Shown here piece by piece: positions 14,126-22,519 of a DNA stretch of 25,831 bases (its first letter is position 1; every line of letters starts with the position of its first letter). Source of the DNA: Korarchaeum sp964519515 (GTDB lineage: Archaea > Korarchaeota > Korarchaeia > Korarchaeales > Korarchaeaceae). The stretch spans positions 1-25,831 of the forward strand of contig CAZFIJ010000059.1 of assembly GCA_964519515.1 (NCBI GenBank), read 5' to 3'. The notes below the pieces were generated by a model. That model did no database searches and was not told the DNA's origin. It saw only the letters and a program-made list of their open reading frames with translations. Made by a program: the position numbers and the translations under genes.

Positions 14126-15526
14126 ATGAGGCTCAGATATGCAATCATCCTATTGCTAATACTCATAGCTCAAGCTTCAGCCGAGCAGACGTGGGATCTC
14201 TCGATATTGAGAGTCAATCTCTACCCTCCGAACGCTGAAGTCCAGCAGGGGCAGCCCCTCTTGATAACGATATACGTCGGCAATAACGAGAGATCTCAAT
14301 TCTCAGGGGCTGTATCAGTGAGCCTCTACGTCGATGGATTCCTCAAATCGAGGGAGGATTGGTATATCGGTAACCTCTCGATAGGATCGATCCCAATACC
14401 CCCGGGCGGTTATAGGACTATAGTGACGAACCTCGAGACGTCAACCCTAACTATTGGCGTTCATGAGTTGAGGATAGAGATAAGCCCCAAGGGTTACTTA
14501 GATCCTAATACAAATGATAATAGTTACTACATAAACTTCGTGATCGTGCCCCTAGTTAGCCCATTCATAGAGGCTGATAACGAGGTCCTTCAGGGCAAGG
14601 AGTTCGATATAAAGGTGCAGATACCTAACCCGAGGAGCGAGCCTCTCGAGCGCATAAAAGTCAGGCTCTTCGTTAACGGGAGCGAGATAGGGACTAAGGA
14701 ATCCTATGTTCCTCCTAGGATGATATCGGCAGTCAAGTTCTCATATAAGCCCTTGAAAGTCGGGACCGTCCTCTTAGAAGCTCTGATCACGAGGGAAGAT
14801 CAGCCCATGGGTAGGGCTTCCTTGAGCATCACTGTGAAGCCCTCATGCGATCTCTCGATAGAGAGTGTTCAGTTGAGCGAGAGGATTTTCGCTGGAGAGC
14901 CCATCTCTGGGAAGTTGGTGCTTAGAAATGCGGGACTATCGGCCTCTAGGGTGAACCTCACTTTCTTCATAGATGAGGAGGCTGTGGAGAGCAAATCGAT
15001 CGATTTCATAGATCCGAATGAGGGGCTGGAGATCGAGTTCAATCTGGACGTTGCCCTCGAGATAGGGAGCCATACCTTAACTTTTAAGCTGATCGCACTG
15101 GATGCCGCTGACTTGAATCCCTCTGATAACGATCACTCCCTCAGCTTCAGGGTCATACCCGTGCCTATATCACTCTCAGCTCGTTCATCGGGCAGCGATA
15201 TATACGTTAACTTGACTAACTTAGCGGACCTCCTCACTAATGTAGAGATATCTCTACTGAGGAATGGGAGCGAGGTCACTAGGTTAAGTGCGACGTTAGA
15301 AGCTGGATCTAGCAAACTAATTCCTATAAGAGGGCTGGATCCCGGGAATTATACTATAGCGGTTTACAGCCATGGAAGCATAGTTTCATCAGTAGAGGTG
15401 AGCGTAGAAGGAGGGATAAGGCCTGAAAACCCTCAATTCTGGTTATTGGCTGTGATTCCTATAGTGGCCGCTCTAACTTATTACTTACTCACTAGGAGGA
15501 AGAGGAGGGCCTGGCCCTCCTCATGA
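14126..15526 (+). CDS. Secreted CARDB-repeat surface protein with C-terminal membrane anchor
   Basis: A predicted surface protein of 466 residues. Signal peptide at 1-19 (ending QASA before EQTWDLS). Three CARDB-like domains of about 100 residues follow (about 20-145, 146-240, 241-345), with signatures such as LDPNTNDNSYYINFVIV and LNPSDNDHSLSFRVIPVP where the repeated DxNxxDN turn ends each domain. A shorter degenerate repeat lies at about 346-425. A transmembrane helix (about 438-456) ending in TRRKRR anchors the C terminus. CARDB domains usually mediate adhesion or carry enzyme modules; no enzyme is present here. It shares overall architecture, but not obvious sequence, with the protein at 102-1679. 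Confidence 0.8.
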   Translation: MRLRYAIILLLILIAQASAEQTWDLSILRVNLYPPNAEVQQGQPLLITIYVGNNERSQFSGAVSVSLYVDGFLKSREDWYIGNLSIGSIPIPPGGYRTIVTNLETSTLTIGVHELRIEISPKGYLDPNTNDNSYYINFVIVPLVSPFIEADNEVLQGKEFDIKVQIPNPRSEPLERIKVRLFVNGSEIGTKESYVPPRMISAVKFSYKPLKVGTVLLEALITREDQPMGRASLSITVKPSCDLSIESVQLSERIFAGEPISGKLVLRNAGLSASRVNLTFFIDEEAVESKSIDFIDPNEGLEIEFNLDVALEIGSHTLTFKLIALDAADLNPSDNDHSLSFRVIPVPISLSARSSGSDIYVNLTNLADLLTNVEISLLRNGSEVTRLSATLEAGSSKLIPIRGLDPGNYTIAVYSHGSIVSSVEVSVEGGIRPENPQFWLLAVIPIVAALTYYLLTRRKRRAWPSS

Positions 15527-15586
15527 AATTTTCACCTTAGTCACGGATTTCAGTCATCCCTTAAGTTCCTGAATCTAGTTATCGTG

Positions 15587-15871
15587 ATGAGGAAGCTAAC
15601 CCCCCTCCTGTTGATCCTATTGATCCCCCTAGTGGTTGTAGAGGCTCAGAATCCATTCTCTTGGCTTGAGGATTCAATAAAAGGCCTTACTGAAGCCGCC
15701 ATAGAGCTACTAGAGGTCCTCAAATCATCAGCTCTAATGATAGCTAGAGCACTATCTGGGACATTGATAGCCCTCGGCCTCGTGCTCTGGGGCACTGATA
15801 TATTCGGCTATAAGGGGAAGAGGCTGATGATCGCTGGTGTAGTGATGCTCTTCATCGTGGAGATGATATGA
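15587..15871 (+). CDS. Small membrane protein, unknown function
   Basis: A 94-residue protein I do not recognise. A cleavable-looking signal peptide (about 1-20, ending VVEAQ) is followed by an amphipathic stretch (FSWLEDSIKGLTEAAIELLE) and two hydrophobic helices separated by a short polar turn (DIFGYKGKR). The layout resembles VirB2/TrbC-type pilins or small channel-like proteins, but there is no diagnostic motif. ATG 15587 is preferred over the adjacent GTG 15584 because CCTTAAGT lies about 25 nt before it; the evidence is weak. It lies 60 bp after the CARDB gene on the same strand. Confidence 0.6.
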   Translation: MRKLTPLLLILLIPLVVVEAQNPFSWLEDSIKGLTEAAIELLEVLKSSALMIARALSGTLIALGLVLWGTDIFGYKGKRLMIAGVVMLFIVEMI

Positions 15872-15919
15872 GGGATCTCAAATAGTTTAGCTGCATGTAC
15901 GAGCTCTCAGGCCGCGAGA

Positions 15920-15930
15920 AATATATTTAA
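15920..15930 (+). promoter_or_regulatory. TATA box for the nitrilase-family gene
   Basis: AATATATTTAA, centred about 30 nt before the ATG at 15955, so the transcript should start within a few bases of the start codon. The purine-rich GGGAGAGGGGGA that follows would then be promoter sequence and not a ribosome-binding site. Confidence 0.6.
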
Positions 15931-15954
15931 GGGAGAGGGGGATCCTATGAGAGT

Positions 15955-16752
15955 ATGAAGAGAGTGGGATTCGTCCAGACGAACCCTGAGTTCGGCGCTG
16001 TTGAGAGCAACTTGAAGAGGGCTCTAGATTTAGCTTCCAAAGTCGAATCAGATCTTCTCGTATTCCCGGAGCTCTTCAATACGGGATATCTATTCCTCTC
16101 GAGGGAGGAAGCCCTGAAGCTCTCTGAGGGGCTAGATGGTCCCACCATCAGGAAGCTCAGTGATTTCGCATCAGAGCATTCAACAGCTATAGTCGCTGGC
16201 TTCCCGGAGAGGGATGGAGGGAAGGTTTACAATTCAGCAGTAGCTATAGATGTCGATGGTGATGTGAAAGGCGTTTACAGGAAGACACATCTCTTCTACG
16301 AGGAGAAGCTCATATTCGATCCCGGGGATACGGGATTCAGAGTCTTCGATCTAGCTGGGATGAGGGTGGGGATAATGATATGCTTCGATTGGATCTTCCC
16401 GGAGTCAGCTAGATCCCTCGCTCTATCTGGTGCTCAAGTCATCGCGCATCCATCTTGCTTAGTGATGCCATACGCCCCTAAAGCGGATCCCGTGAGGGCT
16501 CTAGAGAATAGAGTCTTCATCATACTCTCAGATAGGAGTGGGATTGAGGAGAGGGGAGGTAAGAAGTTGAGATATCATGGGATGAGCCTCATCTCCGATC
16601 CCAAGATGAATATATTGGCTCAAGCCCCTGAGGAAGGGGAGCACGTGGGCATAGCGGAGATAGATCCTAAATTAGCGGAGGATAAGAGGGTCAATGAACT
16701 GAATGATATATTCCTCGATAGGAGGCCGGAGTTCTATGTTAAGATATGTTAG
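15955..16752 (+). CDS. Nitrilase-superfamily carbon-nitrogen hydrolase
   Basis: A 265-residue cytoplasmic amidohydrolase. The catalytic triad is visible: Glu in FPELFNTGY, Lys in GVYRKTHLF and Cys in GIMICFDWIFPES. The normal closing segment ENRVFIILSDRSGIEE is present, with SDR in place of the more usual ANR. Length fits a single-domain family member. The exact substrate (an amide, omega-amide or N-carbamoyl compound) cannot be read from sequence. A putrescine-pathway role (N-carbamoylputrescine amidase) is conceivable given an aminopropyltransferase two genes downstream, but that is weak inference. It has its own TATA box, and its 3' end overlaps the DNRLRE protein gene by 17 nt. Confidence 0.85.
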   Translation: MKRVGFVQTNPEFGAVESNLKRALDLASKVESDLLVFPELFNTGYLFLSREEALKLSEGLDGPTIRKLSDFASEHSTAIVAGFPERDGGKVYNSAVAIDVDGDVKGVYRKTHLFYEEKLIFDPGDTGFRVFDLAGMRVGIMICFDWIFPESARSLALSGAQVIAHPSCLVMPYAPKADPVRALENRVFIILSDRSGIEERGGKKLRYHGMSLISDPKMNILAQAPEEGEHVGIAEIDPKLAEDKRVNELNDIFLDRRPEFYVKIC

Positions 16753-18313
16753 AGTTATCCCATTGATCCTACTCCTCATCCCCATCTACCCGATATATGC
16801 CGACTCCCTCTCTATTTTCGCAGCAGTAGATTGTTATATAACGAATTGGGACCAGGGGAAGAGCTTCCACACGGATGTCCTGAGGGTCTCTAGGGAGAAA
16901 TCCGGCAACGATTACTTGGAGGCTAGAGCTATAATAGGGTTCGATCTCACTAGCTTGATAACCATACCTAAGGGATCGAGAGTATCTGAAGCTCACCTCA
17001 TCCTCACACTCGTGAACGGATCTAATGCTAATGTGGAGGTTTGGGAGCTAGCTAGAGAACCTGACATACTTAGAGTGAGCTGGATAAAAGCTGGTGACGA
17101 GGACTGGATCACCCCAGGAGGAGACCTCCTGAGGAAAGTCGGCGAGGCTGAGATCAACACGGAAGAGCTGAAGATAGACATGAGGGATTACATCCAAGCA
17201 GTGGTGAATGGTGAGCTGAATTCAACGGGCTGGTTCTTGTTGAAGATAGCGGACGAGGGTTACTTTTACTTCTACTCTGAGCTCTCAACGAACAAACCTA
17301 GGATTGAGATAAGTTATACGAGAGCTTCTCTAGATATAAGCTTGGATTCCGATGAAGTCAAGCTCTCCCAAGGGAGTTCCGCTCTCCTGAAAGTTCAAGT
17401 GAGTGGATACCTCGGATCCCCTGTCTCGATAGAGGTAGAGGCCCCGAGCTTCCTCAACTACACGATATCCCCGAGCCAAGGCTACCCGACTTTCGTCTCC
17501 ACTCTGAACTTATCCTTACCTGAAGACGCTCCAGGTGGCGTATATACGGTGGTGATCTCAGCAATCGGTCCCATTAGGAAGAATATCACTTTGAAGCTCA
17601 CGGTCATCGAGAGGAGGGGCTACGTAATATCTTGCCCGAGCTCTGTCGATCTCATAAGCGGATTCAGGAAGGACTTGACCCTAAAGGTAGTGCCCACTGG
17701 GAACTTCAGTGGGGAGATCGCGGCCTCGATACTGGAAGCTCCGAGTTGGCTCAATGTCTCGGTGAGCCCGAGCAAGGGGAGGCCTCCATTCAACTTCACC
17801 TTGACATTGAAGTCTCTTCCGGACGTTGAGGCTTCTGGAAGGCTCAAGATAGCGTTCAGGGGTCAAGTGAGTAAACAGTGCGAAGTAGAAGTGAGGACTA
17901 GAATCAGGAGAGTCGCTATTTACAGTAACGATATAGATTGGAAATTATCCAAGGGACTCATAATATCTTACTCAAATTCAACGGGGGTCCCCGTTCATAG
18001 GATAAACGATACATCCCTATTCTCAAATTACGATCTGGTCATAGTCCTGGGAGGTCATAAGGCTCCGACCGATAAATGGATGCCCAAGAACGTAGCATCG
18101 AGTTCGATGAATGAGAGTGAGAAGGCCTCTCTGGAGAGAGGGAAGGATTTGATAATAGTGAGGAAGGAGGGCTCAACTATCGTAATGATAATAGCCGGTA
18201 AGACGAGGCAGAATACAGCAGCTCTGGTCTCGTCCGACAGAGATGGGGATGGCTTCCCACTAATAGCCGAAATTCTCAGTGAAGATCCCATTGAGGTGGT
18301 CAGATCGGGCTAG
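16736..18313 (+). CDS. Secreted DNRLRE-domain protein with S-layer-like C-terminal domain
   Basis: A secreted protein of 525 residues. A signal peptide (about 3-22, ending IYADS) precedes a DNRLRE-type carbohydrate-binding-like domain (about 23-200; IIGFDLTSL, VSEAHLILTL, DYIQAVVNGELNSTGW). Two Ig-like beta domains follow (about 202-295 and 300-390), containing YTISPSQGYPTF and VSVSPSKGRPPF. The final 130 residues form an alpha/beta-looking domain with LVIVLGGHKAP and IVMIIAGKTRQNT, resembling part of archaeal S-layer proteins and matching the N-terminal domain of the protein at 22520-24112. No C-terminal membrane helix is present. ATG 16736 (AGGAGG 10 nt upstream, signal peptide at the N terminus) is preferred to the earlier in-frame ATG 16703. 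The start overlaps the nitrilase gene. Confidence 0.8.
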   Translation: MLRYVRVIPLILLLIPIYPIYADSLSIFAAVDCYITNWDQGKSFHTDVLRVSREKSGNDYLEARAIIGFDLTSLITIPKGSRVSEAHLILTLVNGSNANVEVWELAREPDILRVSWIKAGDEDWITPGGDLLRKVGEAEINTEELKIDMRDYIQAVVNGELNSTGWFLLKIADEGYFYFYSELSTNKPRIEISYTRASLDISLDSDEVKLSQGSSALLKVQVSGYLGSPVSIEVEAPSFLNYTISPSQGYPTFVSTLNLSLPEDAPGGVYTVVISAIGPIRKNITLKLTVIERRGYVISCPSSVDLISGFRKDLTLKVVPTGNFSGEIAASILEAPSWLNVSVSPSKGRPPFNFTLTLKSLPDVEASGRLKIAFRGQVSKQCEVEVRTRIRRVAIYSNDIDWKLSKGLIISYSNSTGVPVHRINDTSLFSNYDLVIVLGGHKAPTDKWMPKNVASSSMNESEKASLERGKDLIIVRKEGSTIVMIIAGKTRQNTAALVSSDRDGDGFPLIAEILSEDPIEVVRSG

Positions 18314-18329
18314 CTTCGGCATCTGATCG

Positions 18330-18337
18330 ATTTTTAA
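18330..18337 (+). promoter_or_regulatory. TATA box for the aminopropyltransferase gene
   Basis: ATTTTTAA, centred about 25 nt before the ATG at 18359. This spacing supports that ATG and a leaderless transcript. The upstream ATG at 18338 abuts the box and would not be in the mRNA. Confidence 0.5.
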
Positions 18338-18358
18338 ATGATTAATTCAACGTATATT

Positions 18359-19303
18359 ATGCCAGTTAGGTTGCCCAAGCCCGGATTGAGGAATATAGAT
18401 GGCCATCTACTCTATCTAGAGCATGCCGGACCTCACATGGCCACACTTAGTGTCGTGAATGATGTATTATCATCGGAACTGACTTCAGCAGGTCAATTGG
18501 TTGAGACAATGGATCTCGAGCTCTTCGGGAAATCCCTCTTCATAGAGCACATAATAATGATCTCTCTCTACGATGAGTACATCTATCATGAGACCTTAGT
18601 CCATCCAGCCCTACTCTCACTCGAGAATCCGGAGAAGGTACTGATAATAGGAGGAGGGGACGGAGGAGCCCTGAGGGAGGTGCTGAAGCATCCAGTAGGG
18701 GAGGTGACGATGGTAGAGCTAGATAGGTCTGTGATAGAGATAGTGAGGAAGCACGTGCCCGAGGTCCCCGGGGACTCCTTCGAGGACCCTAGGCTCAAGC
18801 TGATAATAGGGGACGGTAGGAAGTACGTCGAGAGTTGTGAGGAGAAATATGATGCAATAATATTGGATGTAACGGATCCATATGGCCAAGCCGTGAGGCT
18901 TTACACGAAGGAATTTTACTCAATGGTCAGGAAGCTCATCGGAGATGGGGGGCTCATGGTCACCCATAGCGAGGGAGTTCACGTGAATAGAGTGACCTTC
19001 CAGAGGATATATAGGGCAATTAAGGAGACGTTCAAAAAGCATGCAGTCGCCAAAGCTTATGTCCCATCTTTCACTGATGAGTGGTCGTTCTCATTCGGCT
19101 CAGACTATTTAGTACCTCCTGAACTAGATAGGGAGAAATTGGAGAAGAGGTTCAATGAGAGATTGAAGGGGAAGACGAGGTTTTACCTTCCTGAGATACA
19201 TTATGCGCTCTTCAGCCTCCCAGCATATCTCAAGGCCGCTCTGGAGGAGGAAGTTCCCCCGAGCACTGACGATAACCCGGCTGAGATATACGAAGAAAGC
19301 TAG
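18359..19303 (+). CDS. speE: Polyamine aminopropyltransferase (spermidine synthase family)
   Basis: A 314-residue enzyme that moves an aminopropyl group from decarboxylated S-adenosylmethionine to an amine. The small N-terminal beta domain (residues 1-50, GHLLYLEHAG) precedes the catalytic Rossmann fold. LIIGGGDGGALREVLKH carries the nucleotide loop (G98-G103); VELDRSVIE follows, then LDVTDPYGQAVRLYT with D170 and D173 as catalytic acids. The acceptor (putrescine, agmatine or longer amines) cannot be decided, as thermophilic archaea vary widely; agmatine is common. A TATA box 25 nt before 18359 supports that start and not the in-frame ATG at 18338. The stop is shared with the opposing tyrA gene (CTAG). 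Confidence 0.87.
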   Translation: MPVRLPKPGLRNIDGHLLYLEHAGPHMATLSVVNDVLSSELTSAGQLVETMDLELFGKSLFIEHIIMISLYDEYIYHETLVHPALLSLENPEKVLIIGGGDGGALREVLKHPVGEVTMVELDRSVIEIVRKHVPEVPGDSFEDPRLKLIIGDGRKYVESCEEKYDAIILDVTDPYGQAVRLYTKEFYSMVRKLIGDGGLMVTHSEGVHVNRVTFQRIYRAIKETFKKHAVAKAYVPSFTDEWSFSFGSDYLVPPELDREKLEKRFNERLKGKTRFYLPEIHYALFSLPAYLKAALEEEVPPSTDDNPAEIYEES

Positions 19304-20094
19304 AACCTGTACAAGAACTCATAGGAGTCCTTTATATCTATTATCTCGAACCACTTCTTTATCTTCCCCCTTATCTCCTTGAAATCCCTCGAATTTAGTT
19401 CCTTAAGGAACTTCCCTAAGACCTCCTCGAAGTACGGGTTCTGCGTTATTAACTCTTGGCTCAGAGTTTCGCTCTGATTCAAAGTAGCTGCTGATATCCT
19501 CAAGAACCACGAGATAGTTTTCGTACTCGCTAATCTCAATGAATTGGAATCATCATCCGATGAGGAGAGGAAGGAGTTCGTGATGAGATGGATCAAGCCC
19601 AGCCAAGCCATCGCCCTATCGTGATCCTCTAAGCTCATTGGGATCAACTCGAACGGGAAGAGAGATGAGAGGTAAGAGATCTCGTCCTCTATATTCGTTA
19701 CCTCTATTACAGCAGCCCTCCCATATCTAATATCACCTATCCCCGGGCCGAAGAGGGGATGGAAGGAGATCCCCTTGATCCCTAGCCTCCAGATCTTCCT
19801 CATACTCTCTATAACGGGGCTCTTAACGGAGCTTATCTCCATTATGACGCTCCCCTTCCTCATCTTACCGCTCAGCTCCTCGACCAATCTCGGGACCTTC
19901 GATATAGGGACGCATAAGAGCGCTGATTCGAAACCTTCCAGGTCGGAGAGGCCACTTAATGGCTTAATCTTCTCCCCAGATATCTCCTCAACCCTCTTAC
20001 GATCTAAATCGTAGATAGCTACGTAGTGCTCCTCGCTCAAGTACCTCGAGAAGAGCTTTCCCATCTCCCCAGCTCCTATTATCAGGATCTCCAA
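19300..20094 (-). CDS. tyrA: Prephenate dehydrogenase-like (TyrA) protein
   Basis: A 264-residue NAD-type dehydrogenase that should convert prephenate to 4-hydroxyphenylpyruvate on the way to tyrosine (arogenate is an alternative substrate). LIIGAGEMGK is the Rossmann loop, and YDLDRKR ends in an acidic residue suiting NAD. MEISSVKSP, GISFHPLFGPG and the histidines in SLEDHDRAMAW and LIHLI are TyrA signatures. No chorismate mutase domain is fused here; that domain sits in the neighbouring upstream gene. Its start overlaps that gene by 13 nt, so the two are translationally coupled. The distal half (after about 170) is weakly conserved, so confidence falls there. Confidence 0.82.
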   Translation of the reverse strand: MEILIIGAGEMGKLFSRYLSEEHYVAIYDLDRKRVEEISGEKIKPLSGLSDLEGFESALLCVPISKVPRLVEELSGKMRKGSVIMEISSVKSPVIESMRKIWRLGIKGISFHPLFGPGIGDIRYGRAAVIEVTNIEDEISYLSSLFPFELIPMSLEDHDRAMAWLGLIHLITNSFLSSSDDDSNSLRLASTKTISWFLRISAATLNQSETLSQELITQNPYFEEVLGKFLKELNSRDFKEIRGKIKKWFEIIDIKDSYEFLYRF

Positions 20095-21425
20095 GATAGG
20101 AGGGCCTCCTTCAGTAATCTCAATCCACCTTCAGCCCCCTCGCTCGCGAATGTGATCCTTATCCATTCCTTAAATGGACCGAATCCAGATCCTGGAGCTA
20201 GAGCTATGCCCCTCTCCTCGAGAACACGCATGGAGAATTCCATAGAATCGAATCCATCTATCTCAACCTTAGGGAATATATAGAGGCCTCCTTCAGGCTC
20301 TTTGTAGCTTATAGGAGCATCTGAAAGCTCGCTAATTGCCCTATCTAAGTAAGACTTCAGCAGGCCCTTGACTTCACTCACCCAGCTCTCCCCCCTCTCT
20401 AAGGCTGAGGCAGATGCATCCTGTATGAACTCTGGGACATTGCTTATAGTCAAGCTCAAGTACTTAGAGAGCTTCGATATTATCTCTTCCCTCGCGTGTA
20501 TGTACCCTATCCTGAATCCAGTCATCCCGAATGCCTTAGAGAGCGTGTTCACGCTTATAGTCATATCATAAACTTTCACTGGGGATACTCTATCGACGAA
20601 TGATATCTCAGAGTAAGCATCATCGCTTATGAGGATAGAATCATTCTCATTCAAATAATCTGAAAGTTCTTCAAGCTCCTTCCTGCTCCAAACTTTCCCA
20701 TCCGGGTTGTTCGGTGAGCAGACTATGAAAGCCCTTATCCCCTTGACCCTCGGTAGCTCATCGAGGGAGCTTATCTCGATGAACTCCAAGCCTAAGTTAG
20801 AGGCCATCCCCTTGTAAGCAGGCCATGCAGGTATCATCACCCCTATCCTATCCCCCGGCCTCAGTAGAGAGGCTAAGATAGAGTATATCGCGAACTTAGA
20901 TCCGGGGGTCACTATTATATTCTCAGGCCCGCTCTCTATCCCATCCCTCCTCTTTATCCATTCGCTAGCTGCCCTTCTGAATGTATCTGAGCCGAATGAC
21001 GTCCCATACCTGGTCTTCCCCTCCCTTATCGATTTTACTATCTCATCTAGGAGGAAGGGAGGGAATGACCAAGGCGGCTCACCGACCTCGAGGTGATATA
21101 TCTTGACCCCTCTCCTCTCTAATTGCTTCGCTCTCCTGAAGACCTCTAAATGAGGCCCAGCATCTCCCTCCTCAGGTATCTGAGCCCTTATAGAAGCCGC
21201 TATGAGGAAGTTGAATAACCTCCTGCAATTCCAATCATCGATCCCTCTCTCACCGCACCTCTCCCTCACATCCCTCCATAAGCTTTCCTCGACATCAGGA
21301 TCCCTTATCTGAATCCCACTCTCCCTCTTGAGTCTCCCTATCTCCTCAACTAACTTCAGCCTCTCTGAGTAGAGATCCACTAACCTGAGGGTCACTTCCT
21401 TGATCCTCTCCCTGAGCCCTTCCAT
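20082..21425 (-). CDS. Chorismate mutase (AroQ)-class I aminotransferase fusion
   Basis: A 447-residue bifunctional protein. The N-terminal 85 residues are an all-helical AroQ chorismate mutase (chorismate to prephenate): RERIKEVTLRLVDLYSERLK, VEEIGRLKRE, DPDVEESLWRDV. Residues about 95-447 are a fold-type I PLP aminotransferase: LEVGEPPW, TPGSKFAIYS, CSPNNPDGKVW, the Schiff-base lysine K297 in SKAFGMTGFRIGY, and the substrate arginine in EWIRITFA. It would transaminate 4-hydroxyphenylpyruvate or phenylpyruvate, completing the route from chorismate together with tyrA next door. AroQ is more often fused to TyrA, PheA or AroF, so this pairing is notable. The start overlaps the aroC stop by one base (TGATG). 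Confidence 0.88.
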   Translation of the reverse strand: MEGLRERIKEVTLRLVDLYSERLKLVEEIGRLKRESGIQIRDPDVEESLWRDVRERCGERGIDDWNCRRLFNFLIAASIRAQIPEEGDAGPHLEVFRRAKQLERRGVKIYHLEVGEPPWSFPPFLLDEIVKSIREGKTRYGTSFGSDTFRRAASEWIKRRDGIESGPENIIVTPGSKFAIYSILASLLRPGDRIGVMIPAWPAYKGMASNLGLEFIEISSLDELPRVKGIRAFIVCSPNNPDGKVWSRKELEELSDYLNENDSILISDDAYSEISFVDRVSPVKVYDMTISVNTLSKAFGMTGFRIGYIHAREEIISKLSKYLSLTISNVPEFIQDASASALERGESWVSEVKGLLKSYLDRAISELSDAPISYKEPEGGLYIFPKVEIDGFDSMEFSMRVLEERGIALAPGSGFGPFKEWIRITFASEGAEGGLRLLKEALLSWRS

Positions 21426-22510
21426 CAGATAACCCCCCTCACGCTCCTCATGATGTGATCGGCTATCGTGAACGCGAGCATACTCTCTACCACTACGACA
21501 GCCCTAGGGACTACGCATGGATCATGCCTACCTTTAACCTTTATCTCCACATTCTTCAGCAGTTCCAAGTCCACCGATCTCTGAGGTTTAGCTATCGATG
21601 GGGTGGGTTTGAAAGCTACTCTCAAGACTATAGGCTCTCCTGTCGTGATACCTCCTATCGCGCCGCCATGATCGTTCTTCTCATACTTTATCTTCCCATC
21701 TATCACCCTGATGGGATCGTTATGCTCAGATCCCCTCATCCTAGCTGCTCTGAAGCCAGATCCGAACTCCACTCCCTTGACAGCTGGTATCGAGAACATA
21801 GCCTTAGCTATATCTCCCTCTATCGTATCGAAAATCGGTTCTCCTAGGCCGGGAGGGACGTTCAAAGCTATAGCTTCGATGATACCACCGACGCTATCCC
21901 CCTCTCTCCTCGCTCTCTCTATAGCTGCTGCCATCCTCAAGTAGCTCCCCTCATTCGGAGCTCTCACTGGATTCGCATATCTATACCTCCTCGCGTCATC
22001 TAACGTGAAGCCCTCAGCTCTCTCACCCCCTATCTCAAGGGAGTAAGCTATCACCTCTATCCCCAGTTTCTCAAGGATCTTCATAGCTACTGCTCCAGCC
22101 ATGCACATAGATACGGTCAATCTACCTGAGAAACGGCCTCCTCCCCTGAAATCGTTATATCCAGAGTATTTCAATCTAGCGACGTAATCAGCATGTCCAG
22201 GCCTAGGGGACCTGCTGATCTCCTCGTAATAGGACGAGTCTATATCCTCATTCCTGACTATCATCGAGATAGGCGCTCCAGTAGTGAAACCATTGAAGAC
22301 ACCGCTCAATATCTCAACCCTATCTCTCTCAACCCTCTGACTCACTAGCTCCGATTGACCCGGTCTCCTGAGGTCCAATATCCTCTGGACATCTTCCTCG
22401 CTCAGAGGAAGCCCCGCTGGAGCGCCTTCAACTATCGCCCCGATTGCAGGGCCATGGCTCTCACCGAAGGATACTAGCCTGAGCTCCCTTCCGAAGATAT
22501 CCCCTCCCAT
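21425..22510 (-). CDS. aroC: Chorismate synthase
   Basis: A 361-residue enzyme making chorismate from EPSP, dependent on reduced FMN. All family signatures are present: SFGESHGPAIG near the N terminus, RRPGQSELVSQR, RPGHADY, FRGGGRFSGRLT, GVEFGSGF, and the C-terminal GGAIGGITTGEPI and RHDPCVVPRA. Length is normal. It lies 9 bp after the transglutaminase-like gene, with GGGTGA before the ATG and no room for an independent promoter, and is followed without a gap by the chorismate mutase fusion. Together the three genes form the terminal aromatic pathway. Confidence 0.95.
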   Translation of the reverse strand: MGGDIFGRELRLVSFGESHGPAIGAIVEGAPAGLPLSEEDVQRILDLRRPGQSELVSQRVERDRVEILSGVFNGFTTGAPISMIVRNEDIDSSYYEEISRSPRPGHADYVARLKYSGYNDFRGGGRFSGRLTVSMCMAGAVAMKILEKLGIEVIAYSLEIGGERAEGFTLDDARRYRYANPVRAPNEGSYLRMAAAIERARREGDSVGGIIEAIALNVPPGLGEPIFDTIEGDIAKAMFSIPAVKGVEFGSGFRAARMRGSEHNDPIRVIDGKIKYEKNDHGGAIGGITTGEPIVLRVAFKPTPSIAKPQRSVDLELLKNVEIKVKGRHDPCVVPRAVVVVESMLAFTIADHIMRSVRGVI

Positions 22511-22519
22511 GGACTCACC

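Noticed and set aside
13731..14129. 132-codon plus-strand open frame across alaX and the divergent promoter.
   Set aside because: Antisense to alaX, spans the promoter region, and has low-complexity Pro/His/Ser-rich content.
21455..21847. 130-codon open frame opposite aroC.
   Set aside because: It lies antisense to a highly conserved gene, and its composition looks like a complementary-strand shadow.
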